Shown here: positions 7,270 through 14,528 of the stretch, piece after piece
Layout: every line of letters begins with the position of its first letter
Numbering within the stretch: position 1 is the stretch's first letter
NCBI GenBank assembly: GCA_023460085.1
Contig: JAEWRI010000018.1
Coordinates: forward strand, 1-54,339
Direction of reading: 5' to 3'
DNA from: Bacillota bacterium
GTDB taxonomy: Bacteria > Bacillota > Clostridia > Christensenellales > SZUA-584
DNA: 54,339 nucleotides
The notes under the pieces: model-generated
Database searches by the model: none
What the model saw: the letters and a program-made list of their open reading frames with translations, nothing else
Told to the model about the DNA's origin: nothing
Made by a program: the position numbers and the translations under genes

Positions 7270-8376
7270 ATGCGGCACATTTCCAGACGATTCTCCGGTT
7301 ATGCGTTTTTGTATGTCGCAATTGCGTCCATTGCAACGCAGACTGCCATTGGGTTGACGATGGTGGGAGTGTATCTTATTCCAGATTATCTCAACGGTAT
7401 GCTTGGAATCTTTTTGAGCAAACTCATCATATTTTTGCCGCCCCTGATCATGGTCTCAGTACGAAAGTACCCACCGGCAAGAGTACTTCGTTTACATACC
7501 TTTTCGGCCAAATACGCCGGGTATGCCGTCGGCATCGGCATATGCCTGTTCCTATTCGTCCGCTTGTTTAATTCGCTGCTCAGCACCCCAATTGCCTTGA
7601 TAATAAACCAGCCGTATACCTTCTTCGACTCCTCCTTGCCTTCCCTTTGGCCGTACATCCTTACGTCGTGTCTGGTCCCCGCGTTGTTGGAGGTCGCCGT
7701 ATATCAGGGTGCGGTGCAGTCCGGCCTGCATGATGTAAAGCCTCTCAAGGCCTGTCTGCTTGTGGGATTGCTGTACGGTTTGGTGATGGTCGGTTCATAT
7801 GCTGTCATGGGCATAGCGCTGTGGTCTATCATTGGCGCTGCGCTTATTGGTTTTACCCTCAGTTATATCGCGTTGCAGTCCGGTTCCATACTGCCCTCCA
7901 TGATCGCCGCGTTCGTTTATTACCTGTTTAATTGCGGTAATTTTGAAAATATGTTTTACAAGTACTGTCTGTTACCGCTGGGTGTCAGCGAGCTTGCCGC
8001 AGCAATCGGCCTGCTGATACTGAGCGGAGGAATTGGGGTGCTGCTGATAGTCAGGATGCCGAGAAGCCGCGATACCGGCAGGCCGCTGCGTCTGCCGCGC
8101 CTGCCTTCCTTTGAAGAATTCCGGCTGAAGCTCACCCAGCCCTACATTCCCGCGCCAAAAGTGGAAGTGCCGGAAGCACCCCATAAGGAGACGTCCCCGC
8201 CCGCCGCGCCTGAAGCGGCTGAACCGCTTCAGGAGGTGCATGACGCCGGCGATACCGCGAAAAATAAAAATATCGGATTCATCATCGGCGGCGTGCTGCT
8301 GGCGGCATTGTCACTGGCTTCACTGATTTACGGAATTATGATGATCGTTACCCAAACTGAGTACATCATACCCTGA
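7270..8376 (+). CDS. CPBP-fold membrane protein without catalytic residues (copy 2)
   Basis: This is the 368-residue paralogue of the preceding gene, 27 bases downstream with AGGAGG before its ATG. Both share an HISRRFSG-like N terminus, SGLHxxxPLKACLxVGLLY in the core, a GSI(F/L)P motif, and a Pro/Ala/Glu-rich stretch followed by a last membrane span. The catalytic positions are again degenerate: LEVAVYQG instead of EExxxRG, YGLVM instead of FxxxH, and no third-motif His. The last 57 bases overlap the 3' end of the convergent gene on the minus strand. Function is unknown; tandem duplication is clear. Confidence 0.6.
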   Translation: MRHISRRFSGYAFLYVAIASIATQTAIGLTMVGVYLIPDYLNGMLGIFLSKLIIFLPPLIMVSVRKYPPARVLRLHTFSAKYAGYAVGIGICLFLFVRLFNSLLSTPIALIINQPYTFFDSSLPSLWPYILTSCLVPALLEVAVYQGAVQSGLHDVKPLKACLLVGLLYGLVMVGSYAVMGIALWSIIGAALIGFTLSYIALQSGSILPSMIAAFVYYLFNCGNFENMFYKYCLLPLGVSELAAAIGLLILSGGIGVLLIVRMPRSRDTGRPLRLPRLPSFEEFRLKLTQPYIPAPKVEVPEAPHKETSPPAAPEAAEPLQEVHDAGDTAKNKNIGFIIGGVLLAALSLASLIYGIMMIVTQTEYIIP

Positions 8377-9036
8377 GGACTCTGCCGCGCTGTCGCGATA
8401 CCCCATGACAATCACCCACACATACGCAAGCGTCTTGGGGATCATCAGCATGCCGATAAGCGAGTAGGCGTCCGCGAAGAGCACCACCGGAATATAGAAC
8501 GCGAAGCTCAGCGCCACGGCCAATGCCATGAAGCGGAAAGGCCGATCGCCCGTCCTTTTCACCATCACGGCATAGAGCGCAATGATGAATATCCCCATCG
8601 CGGCAAAGGGAATGTTGCGGTAGATGCCCCATTCCAGCGGCGCATTTGCGCTCGTCCATTCGTTTTGCGGGAACAGGCAGAGCGCCACGCGAATCACCGC
8701 CAGAAGGATCATCAGCGCGTCCATCCACCGTTTGCCTTGGATGCGGTATCTCAGGCGCGCGATATAATACAGCAGCACATAGAACACCGTCATGGTAACG
8801 GAAGTGATCAGCTTTCCCACCCCGAGCAGCGCCGCGTTGGCTTCCAGCCCGGCAGTGTTCAGCGCGTATGCCCTGGGGATGAGGTGGAAAGCGTCTCCGA
8901 ACCCCAAAACCAGCGCCATGATGCCAAAGAGCAGCACCGCGCTTCTTCCCTGAGATGAACGCACCAGCCGCACGCCCAGCGTAACAACAGTCGCCAAATA
9001 AGCGATATCAAATACCGTTTCAAATATAGCCTGCAT
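8320..9036 (-). CDS. Seven-span membrane protein of unknown function
   Basis: A 238-residue protein with about seven hydrophobic segments, short loops and a short polar C-terminal tail (from about residue 215). No catalytic motif is visible. The ATG at 9036 has AGGGGGA about 7 bases before it; a longer frame to 9102 would begin with an Arg/Lys-rich run that overlaps ohrR and is unlikely. It lies 28 bases downstream of ohrR on the same strand, so OhrR may control it by read-through. Its 3' end overlaps the convergent CPBP-like gene by 57 bases. Confidence 0.6.
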   Translation of the reverse strand: MQAIFETVFDIAYLATVVTLGVRLVRSSQGRSAVLLFGIMALVLGFGDAFHLIPRAYALNTAGLEANAALLGVGKLITSVTMTVFYVLLYYIARLRYRIQGKRWMDALMILLAVIRVALCLFPQNEWTSANAPLEWGIYRNIPFAAMGIFIIALYAVMVKRTGDRPFRFMALAVALSFAFYIPVVLFADAYSLIGMLMIPKTLAYVWVIVMGYRDSAAESSGYDVLSLGNDHHNSVNQ

Positions 9037-9064
9037 CAAGAATTCTCCCCCTAAAAATGATGGT

Positions 9065-9523
9065 TTACGCCTCTTCGGCCTCTTCCGTCTCGCGCGGCGC
9101 ACAGCTGCCCAGCAGCTTATACAGCAGCCGGTAGAGCGTTTCCGCGTCCTTCCGTGAGAAACCGATGCACTGCCCCATGCGCTCCGGTATGGTCACGGCC
9201 TTTTGGCGCAACGCTTCGCCCAGCGGCGTCAGCGTCACCACCAGATTGCGCTCGTCCGTCCGTGAACGGCGGCGCGTCACCAGCCCCTGCGCCTCCAGCT
9301 TTTTCAGCAGCGGCGTCAGCGTGCCCGTGTCGAGATAAAGCGCCTCGCCCAGCGTTTTGACATTGACCGTCTTTTTCTCCCACAGTACCATCATCGCGAT
9401 ATACTGCGTATACGTGAGGCCAACCTCGTCCAGATACGGCTTGTAACGCCGCACCACTTCCTTAGAGGCCGCGTACAGCGGAAAGCAGAGCTGGTTTTCC
9501 AGCTTCAGCGGATCAAATTCCAT
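9065..9523 (-). CDS. ohrR: MarR-family organic-peroxide sensing repressor, OhrR type
   Basis: A 152-residue winged-helix regulator. The N terminus LKLENQLCFPLYAASKEV is the OhrR signature, with Cys13 matching the reactive Cys15 of Bacillus subtilis OhrR; the recognition region LDTGTLTPLLKKLEAQGLV and wing RRRSRTDERN follow. Oxidation of the cysteine by organic hydroperoxides releases OhrR from DNA in studied members. ATG 9523 lies 7 bases after AGGGGGG; ATG 9529 is possible. The gene lies just downstream of a glutathione peroxidase on the same strand, with its own promoter, so a peroxide-response unit is inferred. No ohr gene is in the window. Confidence 0.85.
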   Translation of the reverse strand: MEFDPLKLENQLCFPLYAASKEVVRRYKPYLDEVGLTYTQYIAMMVLWEKKTVNVKTLGEALYLDTGTLTPLLKKLEAQGLVTRRRSRTDERNLVVTLTPLGEALRQKAVTIPERMGQCIGFSRKDAETLYRLLYKLLGSCAPRETEEAEEA

Positions 9524-9545
9524 GCCCATCCCCCCTGACCTTTGT

Positions 9546-9574
9546 ATTATAGAACACACCCGCGCGGTGAACAA
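9546..9574 (-). promoter_or_regulatory. Promoter of ohrR with an inverted repeat in the spacer
   Basis: On the minus strand, TTGTTC and a perfect TATAAT are 17 bases apart. The spacer contains the near-palindrome CACCGCGCGGGTG, a possible operator. Autoregulation by OhrR is an inference; the repeat does not look like the Bacillus OhrR operator. Confidence 0.55.
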
Positions 9575-9584
9575 TCCCCGAACT

Positions 9585-10127
9585 TCACAGCAGCGACTTC
9601 ACCGCTTTTTCCACCTGCTTCACACTCGCCGTGGGTTCAAATCGCGCGGTCACGCTGCCTTTTCGGTCCATCAGAAACTTGGTGAAGTTCCACTTGATAT
9701 CCGGTTTGGAGGCATAATCCGGATCGGCTTTCTTAAGCATCGTTTTAAGCACCATCGCGAGCGGATTCCTGCCGAATCCCTGGAAGCCCTTTTCGCCCTT
9801 CAGCCAGGTGAAAAGCGGCTCCGCATCCGGCCCGTTCACCTCCACCTTGGAGAATATGGGGAACTTCACACCGAAACGCGTTTCGCAAAAGGCATGGATC
9901 TCCTCATCCGTACCGGGTGCCTGAGCACCGAACTGATTACACGGAAAATCGAGAATCTCCAGTCCTTGTGCGGCATAGTCGGCGTAGAGCTTCTGAAGAT
10001 CCTTGTATTGCGGGGTAAAGCCGCACTGCGTTGCGGTGTTGACGACCAGCAGCACCTTGCCCTCGTACCGCTTCAGGGATACCACTTCGCCCGAAGCCGC
10101 CTTCACCTGAAAATCGTACACGTTCAT
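9585..10127 (-). CDS. Glutathione peroxidase-family thiol peroxidase (cysteine type)
   Basis: This 180-residue protein belongs to the glutathione peroxidase family and would reduce hydroperoxides. The catalytic site is Cys35 in NTATQCGFT, not selenocysteine, and the Gln/Trp/Asn partners lie in PCNQFG and WNFTKF. A second cysteine in FCETRFGVKFP sits where the resolving Cys occurs in thioredoxin-dependent members, so thioredoxin is the likely reductant. GGAGGC precedes ATG 10127; the longer frame to 10145 has no such site. ohrR follows 62 bases downstream on the same strand. Confidence 0.88.
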   Translation of the reverse strand: MNVYDFQVKAASGEVVSLKRYEGKVLLVVNTATQCGFTPQYKDLQKLYADYAAQGLEILDFPCNQFGAQAPGTDEEIHAFCETRFGVKFPIFSKVEVNGPDAEPLFTWLKGEKGFQGFGRNPLAMVLKTMLKKADPDYASKPDIKWNFTKFLMDRKGSVTARFEPTASVKQVEKAVKSLL

Positions 10128-10157
10128 TCTTTGCCTCCAAAGCATTTTATGCTATTT

Positions 10158-10186
10158 AATTTATCGCAATCTATTAATTATGTCAA
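10158..10186 (-). promoter_or_regulatory. Promoter of the glutathione peroxidase gene
   Basis: On the minus strand a perfect TTGACA (10186-10181) and TAAATT (10163-10158) are 17 bases apart, about 30 bases before the start codon. Confidence 0.75.
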
Positions 10187-10216
10187 GTAAAATTTTATTT
10201 TATGCAATATATCTAT

Positions 10217-10245
10217 TTGACATCCCTCTTTCCGAGTGCTACAGT
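10217..10245 (+). promoter_or_regulatory. Promoter of rlmH
   Basis: TTGACA and TACAGT are 17 bases apart, 42 bases before the rlmH start. It is divergent from the peroxidase promoter. Confidence 0.7.
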
Positions 10246-10287
10246 AAAAAACAAAACCGGGGTATCCTCCCGGCAGGAGATTACGCC

Positions 10288-10758
10288 ATGCCCGCCATCC
10301 GCATACTCTGCGTAGGAAAACTGAAGGAACCGTATTTTCGAGAAGCTCAGGAGGAATACCTCAAACGCCTGTCCGCATTCGCGCGCGTAGAGATCATCGA
10401 GAAAAAAGAAGCGCCGCTGTCCGCTGGAGCGTCCGATGCGCAGATACAGCAGACGCTGCGCGCCGAAGGCGCGGGGCTGCTTTCCGTCGCGCGCGGCACG
10501 CTCATCGCGCTCTCGCCAGAGGGAGAAAAGATGAATTCCGAGGCGTTTTCCGCGCTTGTGCGCAAATGCGCCGATACAGGCGAAATCTGCTTCGTGATAG
10601 GCGGATCGTGCGGACTTTCGGGAGAGGTGAAATCCGCCGCGACAAGAATCCTCTCATTCTCTGATATGACGATGCCGCACGGGCTTTTCCGCGTCGTGCT
10701 GCTGGAACAGCTTTACCGCGCCTTCATGATTGCCGAAGGCCGCACCTATCACAAATAG
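10288..10758 (+). CDS. rlmH: 23S rRNA (pseudouridine-1915 N3)-methyltransferase
   Basis: RlmH methylates pseudouridine 1915 in helix 69 of 23S rRNA using S-adenosylmethionine. The protein has 156 residues, close to the usual 159. It has the SPOUT features FVIGGSCGLS (knot/SAM loop) and the C-terminal FRVVLLEQLYRAFMI..RTYHK, plus the N-terminal ILCVGKLKEPYF. ATG 10288 is preceded by AGGAGA at 7 bases; upstream codons of the longer frame cross the promoter. Its neighbour noc is also an origin-region gene in Bacillota. Confidence 0.95.
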   Translation: MPAIRILCVGKLKEPYFREAQEEYLKRLSAFARVEIIEKKEAPLSAGASDAQIQQTLRAEGAGLLSVARGTLIALSPEGEKMNSEAFSALVRKCADTGEICFVIGGSCGLSGEVKSAATRILSFSDMTMPHGLFRVVLLEQLYRAFMIAEGRTYHK

Positions 10759-10952
10759 CCCCTTCCTGTGTTATATTTTCGACACGCATACCGAATAGCG
10801 CCACTATTTATGTCGCATTATAGGAATTATTGCCATCCATGCAGGGTTATGCTCCTTTACGGCGAAATCTGCATCTAATAAGAAAAAAGCAGAAACTATG
10901 ATTTGGATGATTTGTTATCGCGCTGTGCGCAATGTAAAGGAGTGTTTTAATA

Positions 10953-11801
10953 TTGCTGAAGATTCAAAAGACCGGCTCGGATGAAGCACGTAAGTTCAGC
11001 ATGGACAAAAGCCAGGACAACACGCTCGAGGTGATCCCGGTCGATTACATTCGCCCGAATCCTTATCAGCCGCGGCGCGTGTTTTCTGAGGAAGGCATCG
11101 CCGAACTCGCGCATTCCATCAAGCAATACGGGCTGCTGCAGCCCATCACGGTGCGCAAGCTTTCCCATAACTACTATGAAATTATCGCCGGAGAGCGGCG
11201 TTGGCGCGCGGTTTGCAAGGCGGGCTTTACGCATATCAAGGCGGTGGTTCAGCCTGCCATCGACGAGGACAGCGCCGTCATCGCGCTGATTGAAAACCTG
11301 CAGCGCGAAGATTTGCATTTCTTCGAAGAGGCGGAAGGCTATCAAAGCCTCATGAAGGAGCACGGGCTTACGCAGGAAGAACTGGCACGGCGCCTTGGCA
11401 AGAACCAAAGCACTGTTGCCAACAAGATGCGCATCCTGAAACTCCCGGCTTCGGTGAAAGAATTAATCGGAGAGTACAAGCTCACCGAACGGCACGCGCG
11501 CGCGCTGCTTCGGCTGCACAACGAAGATGCGCAGCTGAAGCTCGTGCGCGACATCAAACAGCGTAATCTCTCCGTCAAAGTGACGGAGGACATCGTGGAG
11601 CGTATGCTCGCCAAGCTGTACGGCGAAGAACCCGCTCCGCTTTCGGGCCAGCGCGTGGTATGCATCATGCGCGATTACCGTATCTATCTCAACACCATCA
11701 AAAAGGCGCTTTCACGGATCAAAAAGTCCGGCGTGAAGGTTTCCTATCAGGCGTGTGAGAGCAAGGATAAGGTCTCGATCAACATCGAGCTGGCCAAGTA
11801 A
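10953..11801 (+). CDS. noc: ParB/Noc-family nucleoid occlusion protein
   Basis: A 282-residue ParB-like CTP-switch DNA-binding protein. The N-terminal NPYQPRR, GERRWRA and ENLQRE motifs form the CTP-binding domain, followed by a helix-turn-helix with LGKNQSTVANKMRIL. In that helix Gln and Lys stand at positions where Noc differs from ParB (Arg and Thr in ParB), so Noc-like rather than parS specificity is likely. The start is a TTG at 10953, 8 bases after AAAGGAGTG; no ATG is well placed. No parA is adjacent. Noc would protect the nucleoid from division; this is inferred from the family. Confidence 0.8.
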   Translation: MLKIQKTGSDEARKFSMDKSQDNTLEVIPVDYIRPNPYQPRRVFSEEGIAELAHSIKQYGLLQPITVRKLSHNYYEIIAGERRWRAVCKAGFTHIKAVVQPAIDEDSAVIALIENLQREDLHFFEEAEGYQSLMKEHGLTQEELARRLGKNQSTVANKMRILKLPASVKELIGEYKLTERHARALLRLHNEDAQLKLVRDIKQRNLSVKVTEDIVERMLAKLYGEEPAPLSGQRVVCIMRDYRIYLNTIKKALSRIKKSGVKVSYQACESKDKVSINIELAK

Positions 11802-11846
11802 GGTCTCGCGTACCCCCATAACTTTGTCCCCAATACCCCTACTATC

Positions 11847-11890
11847 GGCGGAACCTCGGGAAACCCCCAAGGCCTCCGCCCATTTTTTTT
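11847..11890 (+). terminator. Rho-independent terminator after noc
   Basis: GGCGGA pairs with TCCGCC around a 22-base interior that has a further short GGG/CCC pairing, followed within two bases by an eight-T tract. The stem is not continuous. Confidence 0.6.
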
Positions 11891-11937
11891 ACCCGCTGAC
11901 GATTGTGTACGCCGCGCCAATACGGTATCATAGGAGA

Positions 11938-13218
11938 ATGAGTAAAAAAGAACCGGAAAAATGGTATCGGCTGGACAACGCCGCCAAGCTTTATCCCGCC
12001 ATTAAGAATCGCAACTGGACAGCCATATTCCGTATCTCCATGACGCTGGATGAGCCGATAGACCGGGAGCTGCTGCAGCAGGCGCTCGTGCAGGCCACGC
12101 GGCGTCTCGGCATATTCGCGTGCCGTCTGCGCGCCGGGCTGTTCTGGTACTACTTTGAGCCCAACAAGCGCGATCCCGTCGTGATGGACGATGCGGTAAA
12201 CCCCTGTATACGCCTTTACCGGCGGGAGAGAACCGGGCACCTGTTCCGCCTGCGCGCACACGGCAGCCGCATCGCGCTGGAGGTATTCCACTCGGCATCG
12301 GACGGTTACGGCGGGCTGGTATTCCTGAAAACCATCGTCGCACAATATTTACGCCTGAAAGGCCACAATATCCCTTTTACGCACGGCGTTTTAAACTGTG
12401 CCGATACCGTATCGGAGGAAGAGACAGAGGACGGCTTTCTGCGCTACTACAATAAAAAAGCGGTGCGCGCCTGGAAGGAGTCGCGCGCTTACCGTATTCC
12501 CGGAACGTCCGATCCGGGGCATTCACTGCATGTCGTCACAGGCATACTGTCCGTTTCGGAAATAAAGACGCTCTCCAAACGATACGGCGTTACCGTCACG
12601 GAATTTCTGACTTCAGTACTCCTCTATACGCTGTACCTCATACAGCAGCGCGAACACCCGCGCAAGCTGAAACCGGTGAAGGTGTCGGTTCCCGTCAATC
12701 TGCGCAGCTACTTTGATTCGTGCACGCTACGCAATTTCTCCTCTTACATCAACCCGGAAATCAACGCAAGCTGGGGAGAATATACCTTCGAGGAAATCTT
12801 GCGAACTGCGCACCATCAGCTGCGCGGAGGGCTGTCCGCCAAGATGCTCGCGTCCAAGATGTCCAAAAACGTCAAGGCCGAGAAAAGCATTTTGGTACGC
12901 CTGCTGCCGTTGTTTTTAAAGAATCTGGTGATTCATATCATTTTCAACATGGCGGGCGAGAAGTGCATTACAAGCACGCTCACCAACCTGGGACCGCTGG
13001 AGCTGCCGCAGCAAATGGCCGCGCACGTGACGCGCTTCGACGTCATGCTGGGCGCGCCGCGCTATAACCGCGTCAACTGCGCCGTGGGCTCTTACGGGGA
13101 CGCGCTGCATATCTGCTTTACCAGCACCATCCGCGAGGCCGATGTGGAGCGTGAGTTCTTTACGCAGCTCGTCAAAATGGGCGCGCACGTTAAAATCGAA
13201 AGCAACCGGGAGGGATAA
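11938..13218 (+). CDS. Condensation-type CoA-dependent acyltransferase (alcohol acetyltransferase-like)
   Basis: This 426-residue protein has the chloramphenicol-acetyltransferase/condensation-domain fold signature HSASDGYG (His118, Asp122 in the HxxxDG motif), and the later VPVNLRSYF..TLRNF stretch typical of this superfamily. Such proteins move acyl groups from CoA or carrier proteins to alcohols or amines. AGGAG lies unusually close (2 bases) to the ATG. Two bases separate it from a zinc-ribbon membrane protein gene, and an iron-sulfur flavoprotein follows, suggesting one operon that makes or modifies a membrane or surface compound. The substrate is not known. Confidence 0.65.
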   Translation: MSKKEPEKWYRLDNAAKLYPAIKNRNWTAIFRISMTLDEPIDRELLQQALVQATRRLGIFACRLRAGLFWYYFEPNKRDPVVMDDAVNPCIRLYRRERTGHLFRLRAHGSRIALEVFHSASDGYGGLVFLKTIVAQYLRLKGHNIPFTHGVLNCADTVSEEETEDGFLRYYNKKAVRAWKESRAYRIPGTSDPGHSLHVVTGILSVSEIKTLSKRYGVTVTEFLTSVLLYTLYLIQQREHPRKLKPVKVSVPVNLRSYFDSCTLRNFSSYINPEINASWGEYTFEEILRTAHHQLRGGLSAKMLASKMSKNVKAEKSILVRLLPLFLKNLVIHIIFNMAGEKCITSTLTNLGPLELPQQMAAHVTRFDVMLGAPRYNRVNCAVGSYGDALHICFTSTIREADVEREFFTQLVKMGAHVKIESNREG

Positions 13219-13220
13219 GC

Positions 13221-13916
13221 ATGTCCTACTGTGTCAATTGTGGCGTAGAGCTGGATCGCTCGCTGAAGCAGTGTCCGCTGTGCGAAACACCCGTCATCAA
13301 TCCAAAAGAACCCGCCGTACCTGACGCAGCACCCATGCTGCCGCGCGACGAACTGAAGAAAAAAGACCGCACCTTCTGGATGGGCTTTTTTACGCTTCTT
13401 TATCTTGTTCCCATACTCACATGCGCCATCTGCAACCTCGTCTATGACAAGCAGATTACGTGGTCGGTATACGTGTCCGCGGGTATCCTCATGGCGTGGG
13501 CTATGACGACTTCGCCTTTCTATTTCACGCGGCCCGATTGGCGCAAGCTCCTCTGCGTGGATTTCGCCGCGCTGCTTCTGGGGCTGCTGATCATTCAAAT
13601 CATGGCGGGCGGCAGCTGGTTTGCGCGCATTGCCGCGCCCATTGTGGCGTACATTTTCATCCTGACCTTCGTATTCGTCTCTCTGGGGGAAAAGGGCAGG
13701 GTGCACGGGCTCATACTGTCGGCCTTTTGCGTGCTGGGTGCCGCGGTGCTTTCGCTGCTGGTAGAGCTGCTTGTCGATGCCTACATGCAAGACGGCATAC
13801 GGCTTGTCTGGTCCTGGTTTGTATTCGCGCCCTGCGTTTCCATCGCGGCGCTGCTGACGATGCTCGACAAGAACAAGAAATTCCGCCAGGAGCTCGCCAA
13901 GCGGCTGCACGTATAA
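13221..13916 (+). CDS. Zinc-ribbon membrane protein (DUF6320-like)
   Basis: A 231-residue protein with an N-terminal zinc ribbon (Cys4, Cys7, Cys18, Cys21) followed by a charged linker and about six membrane spans from residue 53 to 215. Proteins of this plan are, as far as I recall, found beside alcohol acetyltransferase-like genes in Clostridia, as here. The two-base gap to the acyltransferase implies coupled translation and a shared role, perhaps in holding the acyltransferase at the membrane. That role is inference. Confidence 0.65.
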   Translation: MSYCVNCGVELDRSLKQCPLCETPVINPKEPAVPDAAPMLPRDELKKKDRTFWMGFFTLLYLVPILTCAICNLVYDKQITWSVYVSAGILMAWAMTTSPFYFTRPDWRKLLCVDFAALLLGLLIIQIMAGGSWFARIAAPIVAYIFILTFVFVSLGEKGRVHGLILSAFCVLGAAVLSLLVELLVDAYMQDGIRLVWSWFVFAPCVSIAALLTMLDKNKKFRQELAKRLHV

Positions 13917-13941
13917 CAACCGCCCAAACAGGAGAAACGCC

Positions 13942-14499
13942 ATGAAAAAAGCCGTTGTATTGCTGGGCAGCCCCAGACAGAAAGGAAACAGCGCTGCGCT
14001 TGCACGACGCGCCATGGAAGGAATCGCGGCGGCAGGAGGCGAATACGAAGCATTCGTGCTGAACGGTATGAACATACATCCATGCCAGGCGTGCGACGCC
14101 TGCCAGCGCCATCCGGAAAACCGCTGCATACTGCGGGACGACATGGCGGGGCTGTACGACGCGCTGGAAGCAGCGGATGCCCTGCTACTGGCTTCACCCA
14201 TCTATATGTTCAATGTATCGGCTCAGTTGAAGCTGTTCCTGGATCGAACTTACGCAGTTCCGGAAGCCATTCGCAGTAAGCCCGTAGGCATATTGCTGAC
14301 ATACGCCGATGAGGACGAAATCATCTCCGGCGCCATTTACGCGATGAATTCGCTGCGCGATCTCTGTGCGTACCGGGGAGCCATGCTGATGGGCATCGTA
14401 CACGCCAGCGCCAGCGACGCGGGCGAGGTGACGAACAACGTGCGGGCTATGGACGAGGCCTTCGCGTTGGGCAGCGCCCTGATAACCAGGGAAAAATAA
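13942..14499 (+). CDS. NADPH-dependent FMN reductase / iron-sulfur flavoprotein
   Basis: A 185-residue flavodoxin-fold protein. It begins with the FMN phosphate-binding loop GSPRQKGNS and has the second flavin loop ASPIYMFNVSAQLK. Between them, Cys48, Cys51, Cys54 and Cys62 (CxxCxxC then Cys) match the compact [4Fe-4S] motif of iron-sulfur flavoproteins, which shuttle electrons from ferredoxin in anaerobes. AGGAG precedes the ATG. It closes the plus-strand group and shares a bidirectional terminator with murA. Confidence 0.8.
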   Translation: MKKAVVLLGSPRQKGNSAALARRAMEGIAAAGGEYEAFVLNGMNIHPCQACDACQRHPENRCILRDDMAGLYDALEAADALLLASPIYMFNVSAQLKLFLDRTYAVPEAIRSKPVGILLTYADEDEIISGAIYAMNSLRDLCAYRGAMLMGIVHASASDAGEVTNNVRAMDEAFALGSALITREK

Positions 14500-14521
14500 A
14501 AAAGCGGCTTAGCCGCTTTTA
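14497..14521. terminator. Bidirectional terminator between the flavoprotein gene and murA
   Basis: AAAGCGGC and GCCGCTTT form a stem with a short TTA loop, with A-rich and T-rich sides, between two convergent genes. Confidence 0.8.
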
Positions 14522-14528
14522 CTGTTTT

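Noticed and set aside
10759..10952. parS or Noc-binding sites near noc
   Set aside because: No good match to TGTTTCACGTGAAACA or ATTTCCCGGGAAAT was seen here. A partial half-match to the Noc site inside the FAD gene near 29187 is too weak to report.
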